Positions 1 to 8,766 of a stretch of 64,000 nt of DNA are shown piece after piece (position 1 is the first letter of the stretch; every line of letters begins with the position of its first letter). Origin of the DNA: Gluconacetobacter tumulicola. Its GTDB lineage: Bacteria > Pseudomonadota > Alphaproteobacteria > Acetobacterales > Acetobacteraceae. The notes under the pieces are model-generated. The model worked only from the letters and a program-made list of their open reading frames with translations, was not told the DNA's origin and did no database searches. The DNA is taken from assembly GCF_014174215.1 (NCBI RefSeq), contig NZ_JABEQL010000005.1, positions 124,001 through 188,000 of the forward strand, written 5' to 3'. Made by a program: the position numbers and the translations under genes.

Positions 1-646
1 CGACGCCGAGCATGAGCGGCTGGGCCTGGCCGATATCCAGTCCTTCGAGATCGAGGGGCTGATCGGCTCGGGTGCTGCGTCCGCCGTGCTGTCCTATCTG
101 TTCCACCGCATCGAGGATCGCTTTGACGGCAGGCCGACGCTGCTGATCATCGACGAGGGCTGGCTGGCACTGGATGATCGCGCCTTCGCCGGACAGCTCC
201 GGGAATGGCTGAAGACGCTCCGCAAGAAGAACGCCTCCGTCATCTTCGCCACCCAGTCGCTGGCCGATATCGACGCCAGTCCAATCGCGCCGGCGCTGAT
301 CGAGAGCTGCCCGACGCGGGTGTTCCTGCCCAACGACCGGGCGCTGGAGCCGCAGATCACCGCGATCTATCGCCGGTTCGGCCTGAACGACCGCCAGATC
401 GAGATCCTCAGCCGGGCCACGCCCAAGCGCGATTATTACTGCCAGTCCCGTAGAGGCAACCGGCTGTTCGATCTCGGCCTGTCCGAGGTGGCGCTGGCCT
501 TCACTGCCGCGTCGTCGCCCGACGACCAGGCCGCCATCGACCGGATCTTTGCCCGGCACGGGCGCGACGGGTTCGCGGCGGCCTGGCTGGCGCACAGGGG
601 CGTGGACTGGGCGATCGAAATGCTCAGGCTGGGAGAACCATCATGA
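1..646 (+). CDS. trbE: TrbE, conjugative transfer ATPase (VirB4 family), C-terminal part
   Basis: Only the last roughly 214 codons are present; the reading frame is open from base 2 and the 5' end lies outside the window. TrbE is the VirB4-class cytoplasmic ATPase that powers assembly of the mating-pair type IV secretion system. A Walker B motif (LLIIDEGW) sits at about 140-163, followed by the ATQSLADID stretch typical of VirB4 proteins. The stop codon overlaps the trbJ start by four bases (ATGA), and the downstream order J-K-L-F-G-I is the standard trb order, which makes the assignment secure. Confidence 0.93.
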   Translation, partial: DAEHERLGLADIQSFEIEGLIGSGAASAVLSYLFHRIEDRFDGRPTLLIIDEGWLALDDRAFAGQLREWLKTLRKKNASVIFATQSLADIDASPIAPALIESCPTRVFLPNDRALEPQITAIYRRFGLNDRQIEILSRATPKRDYYCQSRRGNRLFDLGLSEVALAFTAASSPDDQAAIDRIFARHGRDGFAAAWLAHRGVDWAIEMLRLGEPS

Positions 647-1389
647 GAAATTCGTTGATCTACAAAGCAGCGTTGGTAGCTGGGTTTGGCGCCCTGTCAT
701 CCATCGCCGTGAGCGTCCCGGCCCATGCGCAATGGGCCGTCTATGACGGTGCCGCCCATGTCCAGACAGTGCTGATCGCGGCGCGGGAATTGCAGCAGGT
801 CAACCAGCAGGCGCAGAGCCTGCTCAACGAGGCGACCATGCTGGAGAACCAGGCCCGCAACCTCGCCAATCTGCCGCTCTCGGTACTGGCGCCGCTGGAG
901 CAATCAATCGAAGCGACCGAGCAGATCGTCGGCCAGGCGCAGGGGCTCTCCTATAACCTGACCAGCATCGATCAGGCCTTCAGCCAGACCTATCCCCAGG
1001 CGCTGGGTAGTCCGACCTCCGCGGCGCAGATGGCCGCCGATGCCCAGACGCGATGGCAGAACGCACGGGGCGCCTATCAGGACGGGCTGCGCGTGCAGAC
1101 CGGCGCGGTGCAGAATCTCGATGCGACGCGCAGCCAGATCGACAGTCTGGTCACGTCGAGCCAGGCGGCGAGCGGCGCCTTGCAGGCCGCGCAATCGGGC
1201 AATCAGCTTACCGCGCTGCAGACGCGCCAGCTTGCCGACCTCACCGCGGTCGTCACGGCGATGGGCCGCGCCCAGGCGCTGGACGGCGCGCGGCAGGTCG
1301 AGAGCGAGGAGCAGGGCCGGGCACAACTGGCGAATTTCCTCAATTACGGGGCCGGCTACACGCCCGGTACCGCGCAGATGTTCCACTGA
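643..1389 (+). CDS. trbJ: TrbJ, periplasmic mating-pair protein (VirB5-like)
   Basis: 248 residues. It begins with a classical Sec signal peptide ending near residue 29 (VPAHAQW), as expected for an exported protein. The mature part is Ala/Gln-rich and predicted helical, with heptad-like stretches (AARELQQVNQQAQSLL), as known for TrbJ/VirB5, a minor pilus component. The ATG overlaps the trbE stop. Its own TGA overlaps the start of the next small gene by one base, implying translational coupling along the operon. Function is assigned from family and position. Confidence 0.92.
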   Translation: MRNSLIYKAALVAGFGALSSIAVSVPAHAQWAVYDGAAHVQTVLIAARELQQVNQQAQSLLNEATMLENQARNLANLPLSVLAPLEQSIEATEQIVGQAQGLSYNLTSIDQAFSQTYPQALGSPTSAAQMAADAQTRWQNARGAYQDGLRVQTGAVQNLDATRSQIDSLVTSSQAASGALQAAQSGNQLTALQTRQLADLTAVVTAMGRAQALDGARQVESEEQGRAQLANFLNYGAGYTPGTAQMFH

Positions 1390-1661
1390 TGCGCGGGTTA
1401 CGTCTCTCCCCGCCGATCATCTTCCGGCTCGTTGCCGTCGGGCTGGTCGTTCTGATCCTGGTCGCCGCGAGCCTGCATCTCCGGCACGTGCCCCGTGACG
1501 TCGAGGTGCCCGATCTCGGGCCGCCGGGATTGCGTGACCGCTTGGCTGCCGGTCTGGCGCGCTGCCAGGCGCTCGGCATGAAGGCCGACGGCGATCCGGC
1601 TTGTGCTGCGATCTGGACCGAGAACCGCAAGTGCTTCTTCGAACCCGACGCGGCACGGTGA
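1389..1661 (+). CDS. trbK: TrbK-like small membrane protein, putative entry exclusion
   Basis: 90 residues. One N-terminal hydrophobic segment (about residues 8-26, FRLVAVGLVVLILVAAS) is followed by a short periplasmic tail with two Cys in the pattern CQALG...PACAAIWTENRKCFF. That pattern fits the alternative TrbK family found between trbJ and trbL in alphaproteobacterial elements and proposed to block redundant mating. The start at 1389 overlaps the trbJ stop (TGATG). A much longer frame reading back into trbJ is open, but no upstream start fits the family. The exclusion role is inferred from the family, not shown. Confidence 0.8.
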   Translation: MRGLRLSPPIIFRLVAVGLVVLILVAASLHLRHVPRDVEVPDLGPPGLRDRLAAGLARCQALGMKADGDPACAAIWTENRKCFFEPDAAR

Positions 1662-1665
1662 CGCC

Positions 1666-2925
1666 ATGCAGCAGGGCACCGGCGTCATCGACAATTTCCT
1701 TGCCATCTTCACCCAGTATATCGATTCCGGCTTCGGTCTGGTGCAGGGCGACGTCCACTGGTTGGCCGCGACCCTGATCGCACTCGACATCACGCTGGCG
1801 GGGCTGTTCTGGGCGCTGGCACCGGATGAGGATGTGCTGGCGCGGCTGATCCGCAAGACCCTGTTCATCGGCCTGTTCGCCTTCATCATCGGTGACTTCA
1901 ACGGGCTGGCAAAGATCATCTATGAATCCTTCGCCGGCCTTGGCATCGAGGCAGGCGGTGGCCATCTCACCCAGGCGCAACTGCTCCAGCCGGGGCGGCT
2001 GGCGCAGGTCGGCATCGATGCCGGCAAGCCGATCCTGACCGCGATCTCCTCGCTGGTCGGCTTCGTCGCCATCTTCAACAACGCGATCGAGATCGCGGTA
2101 TTGCTGATCGCCTGGCTGATCGTGGTCATCAGCTTCTTCGTCATGGCGATCCAGCTTTTCGTGGCGCTGATCGAGTTCAAGCTGACCACCCTCGCCGGGT
2201 TCGTATTGGTGCCGTTCGGCCTGTTCGGCCGCACCGCCTTCCTCGCCGAGAAGGTGCTGGGCAACGTGGTGTCGTCTGGGATCAAGGTGCTGATGCTGGC
2301 GGTCATCGTCGGCATCGGCTCGACGGTATTCGGCCAGTTCACCAGCGGTTTCAACGACCCGCCCACCATCAATGATGCGCTGACCCTGATCCTCGCTTCC
2401 CTGACCTTGCTCGGCCTGACTGTGTTCGGCCCGGCATTGGCCAATGGGCTGATCGCCGGTGGTCCGCAGTTGGGTGCGGGCTCCGCTGTCGCCACGGCGG
2501 CCGGGGTCATCGGTGCTGGTGTGGCCGCCGCATCAGGGGCCGGTCTTGCCGTGGGCGCTGCGGCGGCCGCTGTGCGTGGTGGCGCCTTTGTCGCCGGAGG
2601 TGCCTCCGCCGCCTATCGGGCGGGCGGCGCGGCAGGTGTGGCCAAAACCGGACTGTCCGCTGCCGCCAGCCCGCTGCGCCGCGCGGCGGCCGGTGTTCGC
2701 ACCAGCTATCAGGCCGGCGGGGCGGCCGCGACCGGCGGCGCTGGTGGTGCGACCGCTTCGGGTGCTGGCGGTGGAGGGAGTGCGGCCGGCAAGCCGCCGG
2801 CCTGGGCCAGCCGGATGCAGCGCAACAACCGGATCAAGGGCGGGGCGGACGCCGCCGCGCAGGCGATCAAGGGCGGCGACCGGCCCAGCGGCGGCCACGA
2901 CGTCGATCTCTCGGAAGGAGAATAG
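1666..2925 (+). CDS. trbL: TrbL, polytopic inner-membrane mating-pair protein (VirB6-like)
   Basis: 419 residues. The N-terminal 290 or so contain five to six hydrophobic segments (for example WLAATLIALDITLAGLFWAL and the run around residues 150-180). The last 130 residues are a low-complexity Gly/Ala-rich tail ending in charged residues, exactly as in TrbL. It is thought to form part of the inner-membrane channel of the conjugation machine. The start at 1666 lies four bases after the previous stop; an in-frame ATG at 1603 would overlap trbK and is rejected. Confidence 0.92.
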   Translation: MQQGTGVIDNFLAIFTQYIDSGFGLVQGDVHWLAATLIALDITLAGLFWALAPDEDVLARLIRKTLFIGLFAFIIGDFNGLAKIIYESFAGLGIEAGGGHLTQAQLLQPGRLAQVGIDAGKPILTAISSLVGFVAIFNNAIEIAVLLIAWLIVVISFFVMAIQLFVALIEFKLTTLAGFVLVPFGLFGRTAFLAEKVLGNVVSSGIKVLMLAVIVGIGSTVFGQFTSGFNDPPTINDALTLILASLTLLGLTVFGPALANGLIAGGPQLGAGSAVATAAGVIGAGVAAASGAGLAVGAAAAAVRGGAFVAGGASAAYRAGGAAGVAKTGLSAAASPLRRAAAGVRTSYQAGGAAATGGAGGATASGAGGGGSAAGKPPAWASRMQRNNRIKGGADAAAQAIKGGDRPSGGHDVDLSEGE

Positions 2926-2927
2926 CC

Positions 2928-3608
2928 ATGTTCCGCCGCCCCACTGTGCGTTTCGGCAAAACACCGGAACCCGAGACGCCCTATCACAAGGCCGGACAGG
3001 TCTGGGACGACCGCATCGGCTCGGCCCGCGTCCAGGCCCGGAACTGGCGGCTGGCCTTCTTCGGCTGTCTCGCTTTGAGCGGCGGCCTGGCCGCCGGACT
3101 GGTCTGGCAGTCGCTGCGCGGCACCGTCACCCCTTGGGTGGTGCAGATCGACCATCTCGGCCAGGCGCAGGCCGTCGGTCCGGCGACGGCTGCCTATCGG
3201 CCGACCGATCCGCAGATCGCCTGGTATCTGGCGCGCTTCATCTCCGAGGTGCGCGGCATCCCGGCCGATCCGGTGGTGCTGCGGCAGAACTGGCTCGACG
3301 CCTATAACTACGTCACCGACCGCGGCGCGCTGGCCCTGAACGATTATGCCCGCACCAGCGATCCGTTCAGCCGGCTCGGCAAGATGCAGGTGGCGGTCGA
3401 GATCGCCAGCGTCATCCGCGCTTCCGACGACAGCTTCCGGGTGGAATGGGTCGAGCGCCGCTATGTCGACGGCGCGCTGGCCGCGACCGAGCGCTGGAGC
3501 GCGATCCTGACCATCGCAGTCCATACCCCCACCGATGCCGAACGGCTGCGCAAGAACCCGCTCGGCATCTACATCCACGCCTTCAACTGGTCCAGGGAAC
3601 TCGGCTGA
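2928..3608 (+). CDS. trbF: TrbF, bitopic inner-membrane protein (VirB8-like)
   Basis: 226 residues. A short cytoplasmic N-terminus is followed by one membrane segment at about residues 43-62 (LAFFGCLALSGGLAAGLVWQ) and a periplasmic domain with the TrbF/VirB8 fold signature (AWYLARFISEVRGIP, later WVERRYVDG and NPLGIYIHAFNWSREL). VirB8-like proteins nucleate type IV secretion complexes. A good ribosome site (GGAGAA) precedes the ATG by five bases. The stop overlaps the trbG ATG (TGATG). Confidence 0.93.
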   Translation: MFRRPTVRFGKTPEPETPYHKAGQVWDDRIGSARVQARNWRLAFFGCLALSGGLAAGLVWQSLRGTVTPWVVQIDHLGQAQAVGPATAAYRPTDPQIAWYLARFISEVRGIPADPVVLRQNWLDAYNYVTDRGALALNDYARTSDPFSRLGKMQVAVEIASVIRASDDSFRVEWVERRYVDGALAATERWSAILTIAVHTPTDAERLRKNPLGIYIHAFNWSRELG

Positions 3609-4594
3609 TGCGCACCCTCAACACCATCGCGCCGTTCATGATCCTGCTGGCGCCCCTTGCAGCCTGCTCCTCATGGAAGCCGCCTGCCATCAAATACGAC
3701 GATACGCCCCGGCAGGCGGTTCTTACGCCTGACCCGCCCAAGCCGGTGCAGGTGGTGGCACTCCCCGAGCCCTTGCCGCTGCCGGGGCAGCTCAAGCCGA
3801 TCCCGTATCGGCATGCGGCCCCGGACCCGACGGATCCCCATCAGCGGGTCGAGCGCGCCAACAGTGCGGCGCGGATCCAGCCGACGCGGGCCGGCTATCT
3901 CAATGCGATCCAAGTCTATCCGTTCTCCGAGGGCGCGCTCTATCAACTCTACGCGGCACCAGGCGAAATCACCGATATTGCGCTACAGTCGGGCGAGAAG
4001 CTGGTCGGTTCCGGACCGGTCGCCGCGGGTGATACAGTACGCTGGATTATTGGTGACACCGAGAGCGGGGCAGGAGTAACGAAAAGGATTCATATCCTGC
4101 TCAAGCCGACCCGCCCGGACCTGACCACCAACCTGGTCATCAATACCGACCGGCGGACCTATCATCTGGAACTGCGCTCCGACGAGCGGACCTACATGGC
4201 CTCGGTGTCCTGGGACTATCCACAGGACCAGATCGTCGCCCTGCGCGGCCAGGATCGTGATGCGGACCTCACGACGCCAGTCGCGACCGGCGTCGATCTC
4301 GACGCGCTGAATTTCCGCTACCGGATCGAGGGCGACGAGGTGCCGTGGCGGCCATTGCGGGCCTTCGATGACGGGCGGCAGGTGTTCATCGAGTTTCCGA
4401 CCGGGATCGCCCAAGGGGAGATGCCGCCCCTGTGGGTGATCGGCCCGCAGGGCGACGGTCAGTTGGTGAACTATCGGGTGCGCGGCAATCGGATGATCGT
4501 CGATCGTCTGTTTGCGGCGGCCGAACTGCGGCTGGGGGCCAAGCACCAGCAGGTGGTGCGGATCGTCCGCACTGACGGGTCGCGGCGGTCATGA
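3608..4594 (+). CDS. trbG: TrbG, outer-membrane-associated protein (VirB9-like)
   Basis: 328 residues. The N-terminus looks like a lipoprotein signal: hydrophobic core then LAPLAACSS, with Cys-19 as likely lipidation site. The family core follows: the beta-rich repeat with GDTESGAG and KRIHILLKPT, then TDRRTYHLELRS and MASVSWDYP, which are VirB9/TrbG hallmarks. It forms the outer-membrane core with TrbI. The start at 3608 overlaps the trbF stop. The frame is also open 54 codons upstream, but that stretch lies inside trbF. Confidence 0.93.
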   Translation: MRTLNTIAPFMILLAPLAACSSWKPPAIKYDDTPRQAVLTPDPPKPVQVVALPEPLPLPGQLKPIPYRHAAPDPTDPHQRVERANSAARIQPTRAGYLNAIQVYPFSEGALYQLYAAPGEITDIALQSGEKLVGSGPVAAGDTVRWIIGDTESGAGVTKRIHILLKPTRPDLTTNLVINTDRRTYHLELRSDERTYMASVSWDYPQDQIVALRGQDRDADLTTPVATGVDLDALNFRYRIEGDEVPWRPLRAFDDGRQVFIEFPTGIAQGEMPPLWVIGPQGDGQLVNYRVRGNRMIVDRLFAAAELRLGAKHQQVVRIVRTDGSRRS

Positions 4595-5736
4595 GCGAGA
4601 GCGCCGAGACGCCAGCGTCCCCCATCAGACCGCCGGGTGAGATGCGGCTGCGGATAACGCGGCCGCCGGTCACGCGGCTGTCGCGCAAGGTGATCCTCGG
4701 CCTGTCGGTCATCGCCGTGGGCGGCATCGGCGGCGCGCTCTATCTGGCGCTGAAGCCGGCACCACCGAAGAGCAATGCCGAACTCTACAATACTGGTAAT
4801 CGTACCACGCCGGACGGGTTGGCCAATCTGCCGGGAGACTATAGCCATCCGCCGCGCCTCGGGCCTCCGCTGCCCGGTGATCTCGGCCGGCCGCTGCTCA
4901 AGGCGGGCGTAGGTGCCCCCGGCATGGCGACACCGGCGGCGCCGGCCGATCCGGAGAAACAGCGCATCGCCCAGGAGCAGGAAGCGGCGCGGGTCAGCCA
5001 TCTGTTCACCCAGACGCAGATGGGCCGGGATATCGCAGCGCCGGCGACATCGGGCGCGACCACAGTCCAACCTAGCGTTGCTCCTGCCGATCGCAAGCAG
5101 GCATTCCTCGATGGCCCGGTTGACCACCGCACCGTCAGCGCTGAACGGCTTGCACCGTCCCCCAGCCCCTATGTGCTTCAGACGGGTGCGATCATACCCG
5201 GTGCGCTGATCACCGGCATCCGTTCGGACCTGCCGGGCGAGGTCACCGCCCAGGTCACAGAGAACGTCTATGACTCTCCGACCGGACATATCCTGCTGAT
5301 CCCGCAGGGGGCGAAGCTGATCGGCCGCTATGATTCCCAGATCGCGTATGGCCAGACGCGCGTGCTGCTGGTCTGGACCCGGCTGATGCGCGGAGCCAGG
5401 GATTCGATCGTGCTGGAGAACGAGCCGGCCGCCGATGCCGCAGGATTCGCCGGATTGCAGGACCAGACCGACAACCATTGGGGCGAGGTGTTCAAGGCCG
5501 CCCTGGTCTCGACGATGCTGAGCGTGGGCTCCGAGGCTGACATCAGCGGCGGCAATGGCATTGCCCAGGCCCTGCGCACTGGCGGGTCGCAGGGCTTCAA
5601 CCAGATCGGCGAGCAGATCGTCGGGCGCTCGCTGAATATCCAGCCCACAAACATCATTCGGCCGGGCTTTCCGGTGCGGGTGATGGTGCATCGCGATCTG
5701 GTGCTCACTCCCTACGGACAGGAGGCATCCCGATGA
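4591..5736 (+). CDS. trbI: TrbI, energy-transducing channel protein (VirB10-like)
   Basis: 381 residues. A proline-rich cytoplasmic N-terminus (residues 1-33) precedes one membrane helix at about 37-58 (VILGLSVIAVGGIGGALYLA), a Pro-rich linker, and the C-terminal VirB10 beta-barrel domain (LQTGAIIPGALITGI, LIPQGAKLIGRYDS, GFPVRVMVHRDL). VirB10-like proteins span both membranes and gate the channel. The start overlaps the trbG stop by four bases and the end overlaps the next gene by four bases. Confidence 0.94.
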   Translation: MSESAETPASPIRPPGEMRLRITRPPVTRLSRKVILGLSVIAVGGIGGALYLALKPAPPKSNAELYNTGNRTTPDGLANLPGDYSHPPRLGPPLPGDLGRPLLKAGVGAPGMATPAAPADPEKQRIAQEQEAARVSHLFTQTQMGRDIAAPATSGATTVQPSVAPADRKQAFLDGPVDHRTVSAERLAPSPSPYVLQTGAIIPGALITGIRSDLPGEVTAQVTENVYDSPTGHILLIPQGAKLIGRYDSQIAYGQTRVLLVWTRLMRGARDSIVLENEPAADAAGFAGLQDQTDNHWGEVFKAALVSTMLSVGSEADISGGNGIAQALRTGGSQGFNQIGEQIVGRSLNIQPTNIIRPGFPVRVMVHRDLVLTPYGQEASR

Positions 5737-5978
5737 CGAAACTCAGGCTTGGGCCGATCGCGGATGACAAACCGGTGCGGCTCACCGTGGAACTTCCTGC
5801 TGCCGTGCATCGCGATCTGATGGATTATGCGCGCCTGCTCGCGCATGAAAGTGGTCAGGCCGAGATTGCGCTTGCGAAGCTGATCCCACCGATGCTTTCA
5901 CGCTTCATGGAAGGGGATAGGGCCTTTTCCAAAGCCAGACGCCTTCGAATCAGCGCTGCCGAACAAAATCGCGGATAA
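5733..5978 (+). CDS. DUF2274 small protein of the trb cluster
   Basis: 81 residues matching DUF2274, a family found almost always just after trbI in alphaproteobacterial elements. It resembles a small ribbon-helix-helix-like DNA-binding protein (PVRLTVELPAAVHRDLMDYA, then AEIALAKLIPPMLSRFME), so a regulatory role in transfer is plausible but unproven. It starts in the trbI stop codon. Its last codons overlap the end of the convergent LysR gene by 29 bases, so the final residues may have been set when cargo joined the transfer module. Confidence 0.85.
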   Translation: MTKLRLGPIADDKPVRLTVELPAAVHRDLMDYARLLAHESGQAEIALAKLIPPMLSRFMEGDRAFSKARRLRISAAEQNRG

Positions 5979-6828
5979 AGGCAACGAAACGGCCCGTAAC
6001 CGCATCTTGGCGATCGGCATCCCAGCCGAGGCGAATGGGCAGGTGGGCATTACTTTCCCGCAGCGGCCGGAAAATGATACCTGGAAAGCCTCGTTCCGCC
6101 TGACTCTGAACGGCAAGTGTTACGCCATACCCGGCGCTCACCAACGCGAACACGGATTGCTTTCCCGCAGGATGCGTTTCAATCGTCACATCCTTGCCGA
6201 GAATCTCCAGATAATGGTCCCTTACGCTATGATCGCGCCCCCAGTCCTGGACCAAGAAAGTCTCGTTTCGCAATTGTCCCCGCGTGATACTCGGGTATTG
6301 ATGCAGAGAGTGTTCACTCGACAGCGCCACCATCAAGTTCTCGCTGCAAAACGGAAGTGATTCAATCGCTCCGGATTTGGCAAAAGGCGTGGAAAAGATC
6401 ACATCCACACGACGGCGAAACAGGGCGGATCGAAGGTCTCGTGTTCCCATCTCGTAAAAAATTACTCTTATGTCGGGATGTTTCGACTTCCAGACCGATA
6501 ACGCAAGCCTGAACTGGACACCGACCGGGGGGAGCAGGGTACCGACCCGAACGACTCCGCGGCGACCTGTTCCAAGCATCTGGCATAAGGCTTTGACTTC
6601 ATCCAGATCATCAAGCAGCGTGACGATTCTCTGGAACAGCAAGTCACCGGCTGCCGTCAGGCGAACGCCGACGTGGCTTCGCTCCAGTAAGGTAACGCCA
6701 AACTCATCTTCGAGTCTGTCGATAGCACGTGTAAGCGTGGAAACGGCAACGCCAAGAATACTGGAAGCCCGAGTAAGACTTCCAGCTTCGACAGTAAGTT
6801 TGAAATATTCAAGATTGGTGCTGTGCAT
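5950..6828 (-). CDS. LysR-family transcriptional regulator
   Basis: 292 residues, the family's usual size. Residues 1-60 form the winged helix-turn-helix (YFKLTVEAGSLTRASSILG, then VSTLTRAIDRLEDEFGVTLLER). Residues 90-290 form the periplasmic-binding-protein-like effector domain (VVRVGTLLPPVGVQFRLAL). LysR proteins activate neighbouring genes when a small metabolite binds. No divergent partner is obvious; the next gene (7,004-7,723) is on the same strand and upstream of it. It converges on the DUF2274 gene and overlaps it by 29 bases. Target and ligand are unknown. Confidence 0.9.
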   Translation of the reverse strand: MHSTNLEYFKLTVEAGSLTRASSILGVAVSTLTRAIDRLEDEFGVTLLERSHVGVRLTAAGDLLFQRIVTLLDDLDEVKALCQMLGTGRRGVVRVGTLLPPVGVQFRLALSVWKSKHPDIRVIFYEMGTRDLRSALFRRRVDVIFSTPFAKSGAIESLPFCSENLMVALSSEHSLHQYPSITRGQLRNETFLVQDWGRDHSVRDHYLEILGKDVTIETHPAGKQSVFALVSAGYGVTLAVQSQAERGFPGIIFRPLRESNAHLPIRLGWDADRQDAVTGRFVAFIRDFVRQR

Positions 6829-7003
6829 GTGGTGGGGGTTGATGAAAAATTTGACCGTTTTCTCTCGAACAAGAAGGGCCGTAATGGCAAAAAATTAGAA
6901 GCGAGGTGGCGGCTGCGCTGGAAGGCACCTTGGCCGGAAGTGTAGTGATTATCCCCCAGCAGCCGATCAGGTCCTCTTTCAATTGGCTTCTCAAGCCTCT
7001 TGA

Positions 7004-7723
7004 TTAACTGAGTTGGATGTTGGAGAGGTCAATAGAGACGACGAGCGGCTCGGTATTAAAGGTTGCGTCAGGCTGACGAGCATAGATCCGACGCTTGGTC
7101 GGAAATTTGATACCCGAGACTTCGATATAGCCATCAACGATATGCGCGCCTGGCGTGTTACCGGCTATCTCGACATCGTAGTCGTGTCGTTTCAGCAGGC
7201 CCTCGCTGTCGAAATAGAGTGTCTGCACCGTGCTGTGCGTTGCGATATCTGCGGGAAAGCTCACGGCAAGGCGGCGCCACTTGCCGCTCTCCGTCGGCCA
7301 CGGTTCCAGTTCTTCCGTCTCGACTCCCGGCCAGGCTAGCAGGAATGGGACGTTGAAATAGGTCCACATCGCGCAACCCGCAAAATAGGCGAGTTGCAGA
7401 TCAGACCATGGCGTCTGCAACGTGTGGTCAGAAAAGCTTTTCCTCGGATCAAGCAATTCTTCAAGAACTGTTCCGTCTTCGGATTCCAAGCTGACACGAT
7501 CCGGCGTGAAATGGGAACGTCGATTTTCGGCACCGAAGGGGGCGTGGGAGGCCCACTCGCTCTTAAGGCCCACCGTGACGTTGGTCTTCTCAAGGGTTAG
7601 GGCCTGCCCTTTTAAGGGCCACAGGACCCCACCTTGAATGAGATCGGCAGAGACCTGCTCGAACTGCTGCCAGCGATTGAGACCACCATGAGCTTCGATG
7701 ACTAAGTCCTTGAGGTCCTGCAT
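7004..7723 (-). CDS. Unrecognised 239-residue protein, copy 1 of a family with two members here
   Basis: 239 residues, no signal peptide or membrane segment. A second diverged copy of identical length lies at 12,262-12,981. Shared motifs: an N-terminal DL..LVIEAHGGLNRW; WSDLQLAYFAG..MWTY near residues 120-135; EPW followed by WRRL.V.FP..IATHS; then HDYDVEI and a C-terminal V.IDLS. The pattern of many conserved Trp and Tyr and alternating strands suggests a beta-rich, possibly lipoprotein-carrier-like or hydrophobic-ligand-binding fold, but that is speculation. A ribosome site (AGGAG) lies eight bases before the ATG. Function unknown. Confidence 0.8.
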   Translation of the reverse strand: MQDLKDLVIEAHGGLNRWQQFEQVSADLIQGGVLWPLKGQALTLEKTNVTVGLKSEWASHAPFGAENRRSHFTPDRVSLESEDGTVLEELLDPRKSFSDHTLQTPWSDLQLAYFAGCAMWTYFNVPFLLAWPGVETEELEPWPTESGKWRRLAVSFPADIATHSTVQTLYFDSEGLLKRHDYDVEIAGNTPGAHIVDGYIEVSGIKFPTKRRIYARQPDATFNTEPLVVSIDLSNIQLS

Positions 7724-7864
7724 GTAGTGCGCTCCTGTGAGAGCCGCGTAAAATTATGCGGCATGTCTCATTGAGGCTAGAGGGCCGGTGCTAATGGCCG
7801 AACGACTTAGATGCCTTGATTCCGGCCACAACGGACCGCTGCCAGTCATGTTCATATTCGGCGC

Positions 7865-8344
7865 TTAAGCCTCAGGTGCGGTGGATTGACCGGATTTTCT
7901 GGCTAGGGGCCACGTCTGCATGCAGATCCGGCCGATTTCCTGCAGCTTCTCTCGCGATGCACCGTTGCGCACTTGCGCCGCCATCCCGCGTGCCGGCGAA
8001 CTGAGGAATACCGCCAATCCCTCGACATCCGTATCTGCCGGCAGGTCTCGTAGCTGCGCCTGGCCAGGTGCGCACGGGGTATCGGACACCGAGATCATGC
8101 ACCCCGCCTGCAGGTTCTCGCGCATGAACTCGGTCGTCTTCTGGTACGACTGATCCTTGCTGCCGAAGGCATTGTAGAGGTTCGATGAGCTGATTCCCGT
8201 CACCGCGGTCAGTTCGTCGAAGCGGGCGCCCTCATAGCCACGGTCCCAGAACAAGCGCATGGCCGTGCACAGGGCCTAGTCCCGGTTGAAGGATTGTGGC
8301 CGGCCCCGGCCACGCAGTTCACCGTCGATTTTGTTTGGTGTCAT
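7865..8344 (-). pseudogene. TetR-family regulator, broken by an amber codon and a deletion
   Basis: Read from an ATG at 8344, the frame begins like a TetR protein (GRGRPQSFNRD) but meets an in-frame TAG at 8276-8278, then continues ALCTAMRLFWDRGYEGARFDELTAVTGISSSNLYNAFGSKD, the classic TetR helix-turn-helix (quoted here as separate motifs MRLFWDRGYEGA and ISSSNLYNAFGSKD). After the DNA-binding part the text jumps to GCMISVSDT, which normally lies some 40 residues further on, so an internal deletion is likely. Total sense length is about 155 codons against the usual 190-200. Probably not functional. Confidence 0.8.
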
Positions 8345-8489
8345 CACCCATAAATCCTTGAACGCGAAACCGCGCACCTCAATATGGCGAATGCCGGAGC
8401 GGCCGCTCCATATTTAAACCCACCCGTTTTCGCAATCCGGGCATAACGAGCGTTCGCGTCGTCGCCCCAGTCATACAGGCACAAAGTTC

Positions 8490-8672
8490 ATGAGCAGGAT
8501 TTCGGGAAAAGTCGCAATTACAACTGGCGCATCCAGGAGGATCGGCGCAGGGATTGCCGAGGCGCTTGCGGCGGAAGGCGTCGCAGTGGTTGTCAACGAC
8601 GCTTCTAGCAAGGTGGTCCCGCATGTCCTTTCATGGAGTCGCGCTCAACGGGGCCGCGATGCCGGGCGATAA
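8490..8672 (+). pseudogene. Stub of a short-chain dehydrogenase (SDR)
   Basis: The first 40 or so codons read like the N-terminus of a 3-oxoacyl-ACP-reductase-type SDR, with the Rossmann motif [19 protein letters not shown] and the strand VAVVVN. After the ASSK tract the similarity stops and the frame ends at codon 60 against about 250 in the family. The second half of the nucleotide-binding domain and the Tyr-x-x-x-Lys active site are absent. It lies between the broken TetR gene and the DUF302 gene, which suggests that a TetR/SDR divergent pair decayed here. Confidence 0.7.
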
Positions 8673-8766
8673 AGGAACCGCGAATACCACGGTGGTAGAG
8701 CGCGTGAGATCGGCTCATCGCCCCCCTCCCGATCCCACACGCTGACAGGTTGCAAAGGAATGAAAG

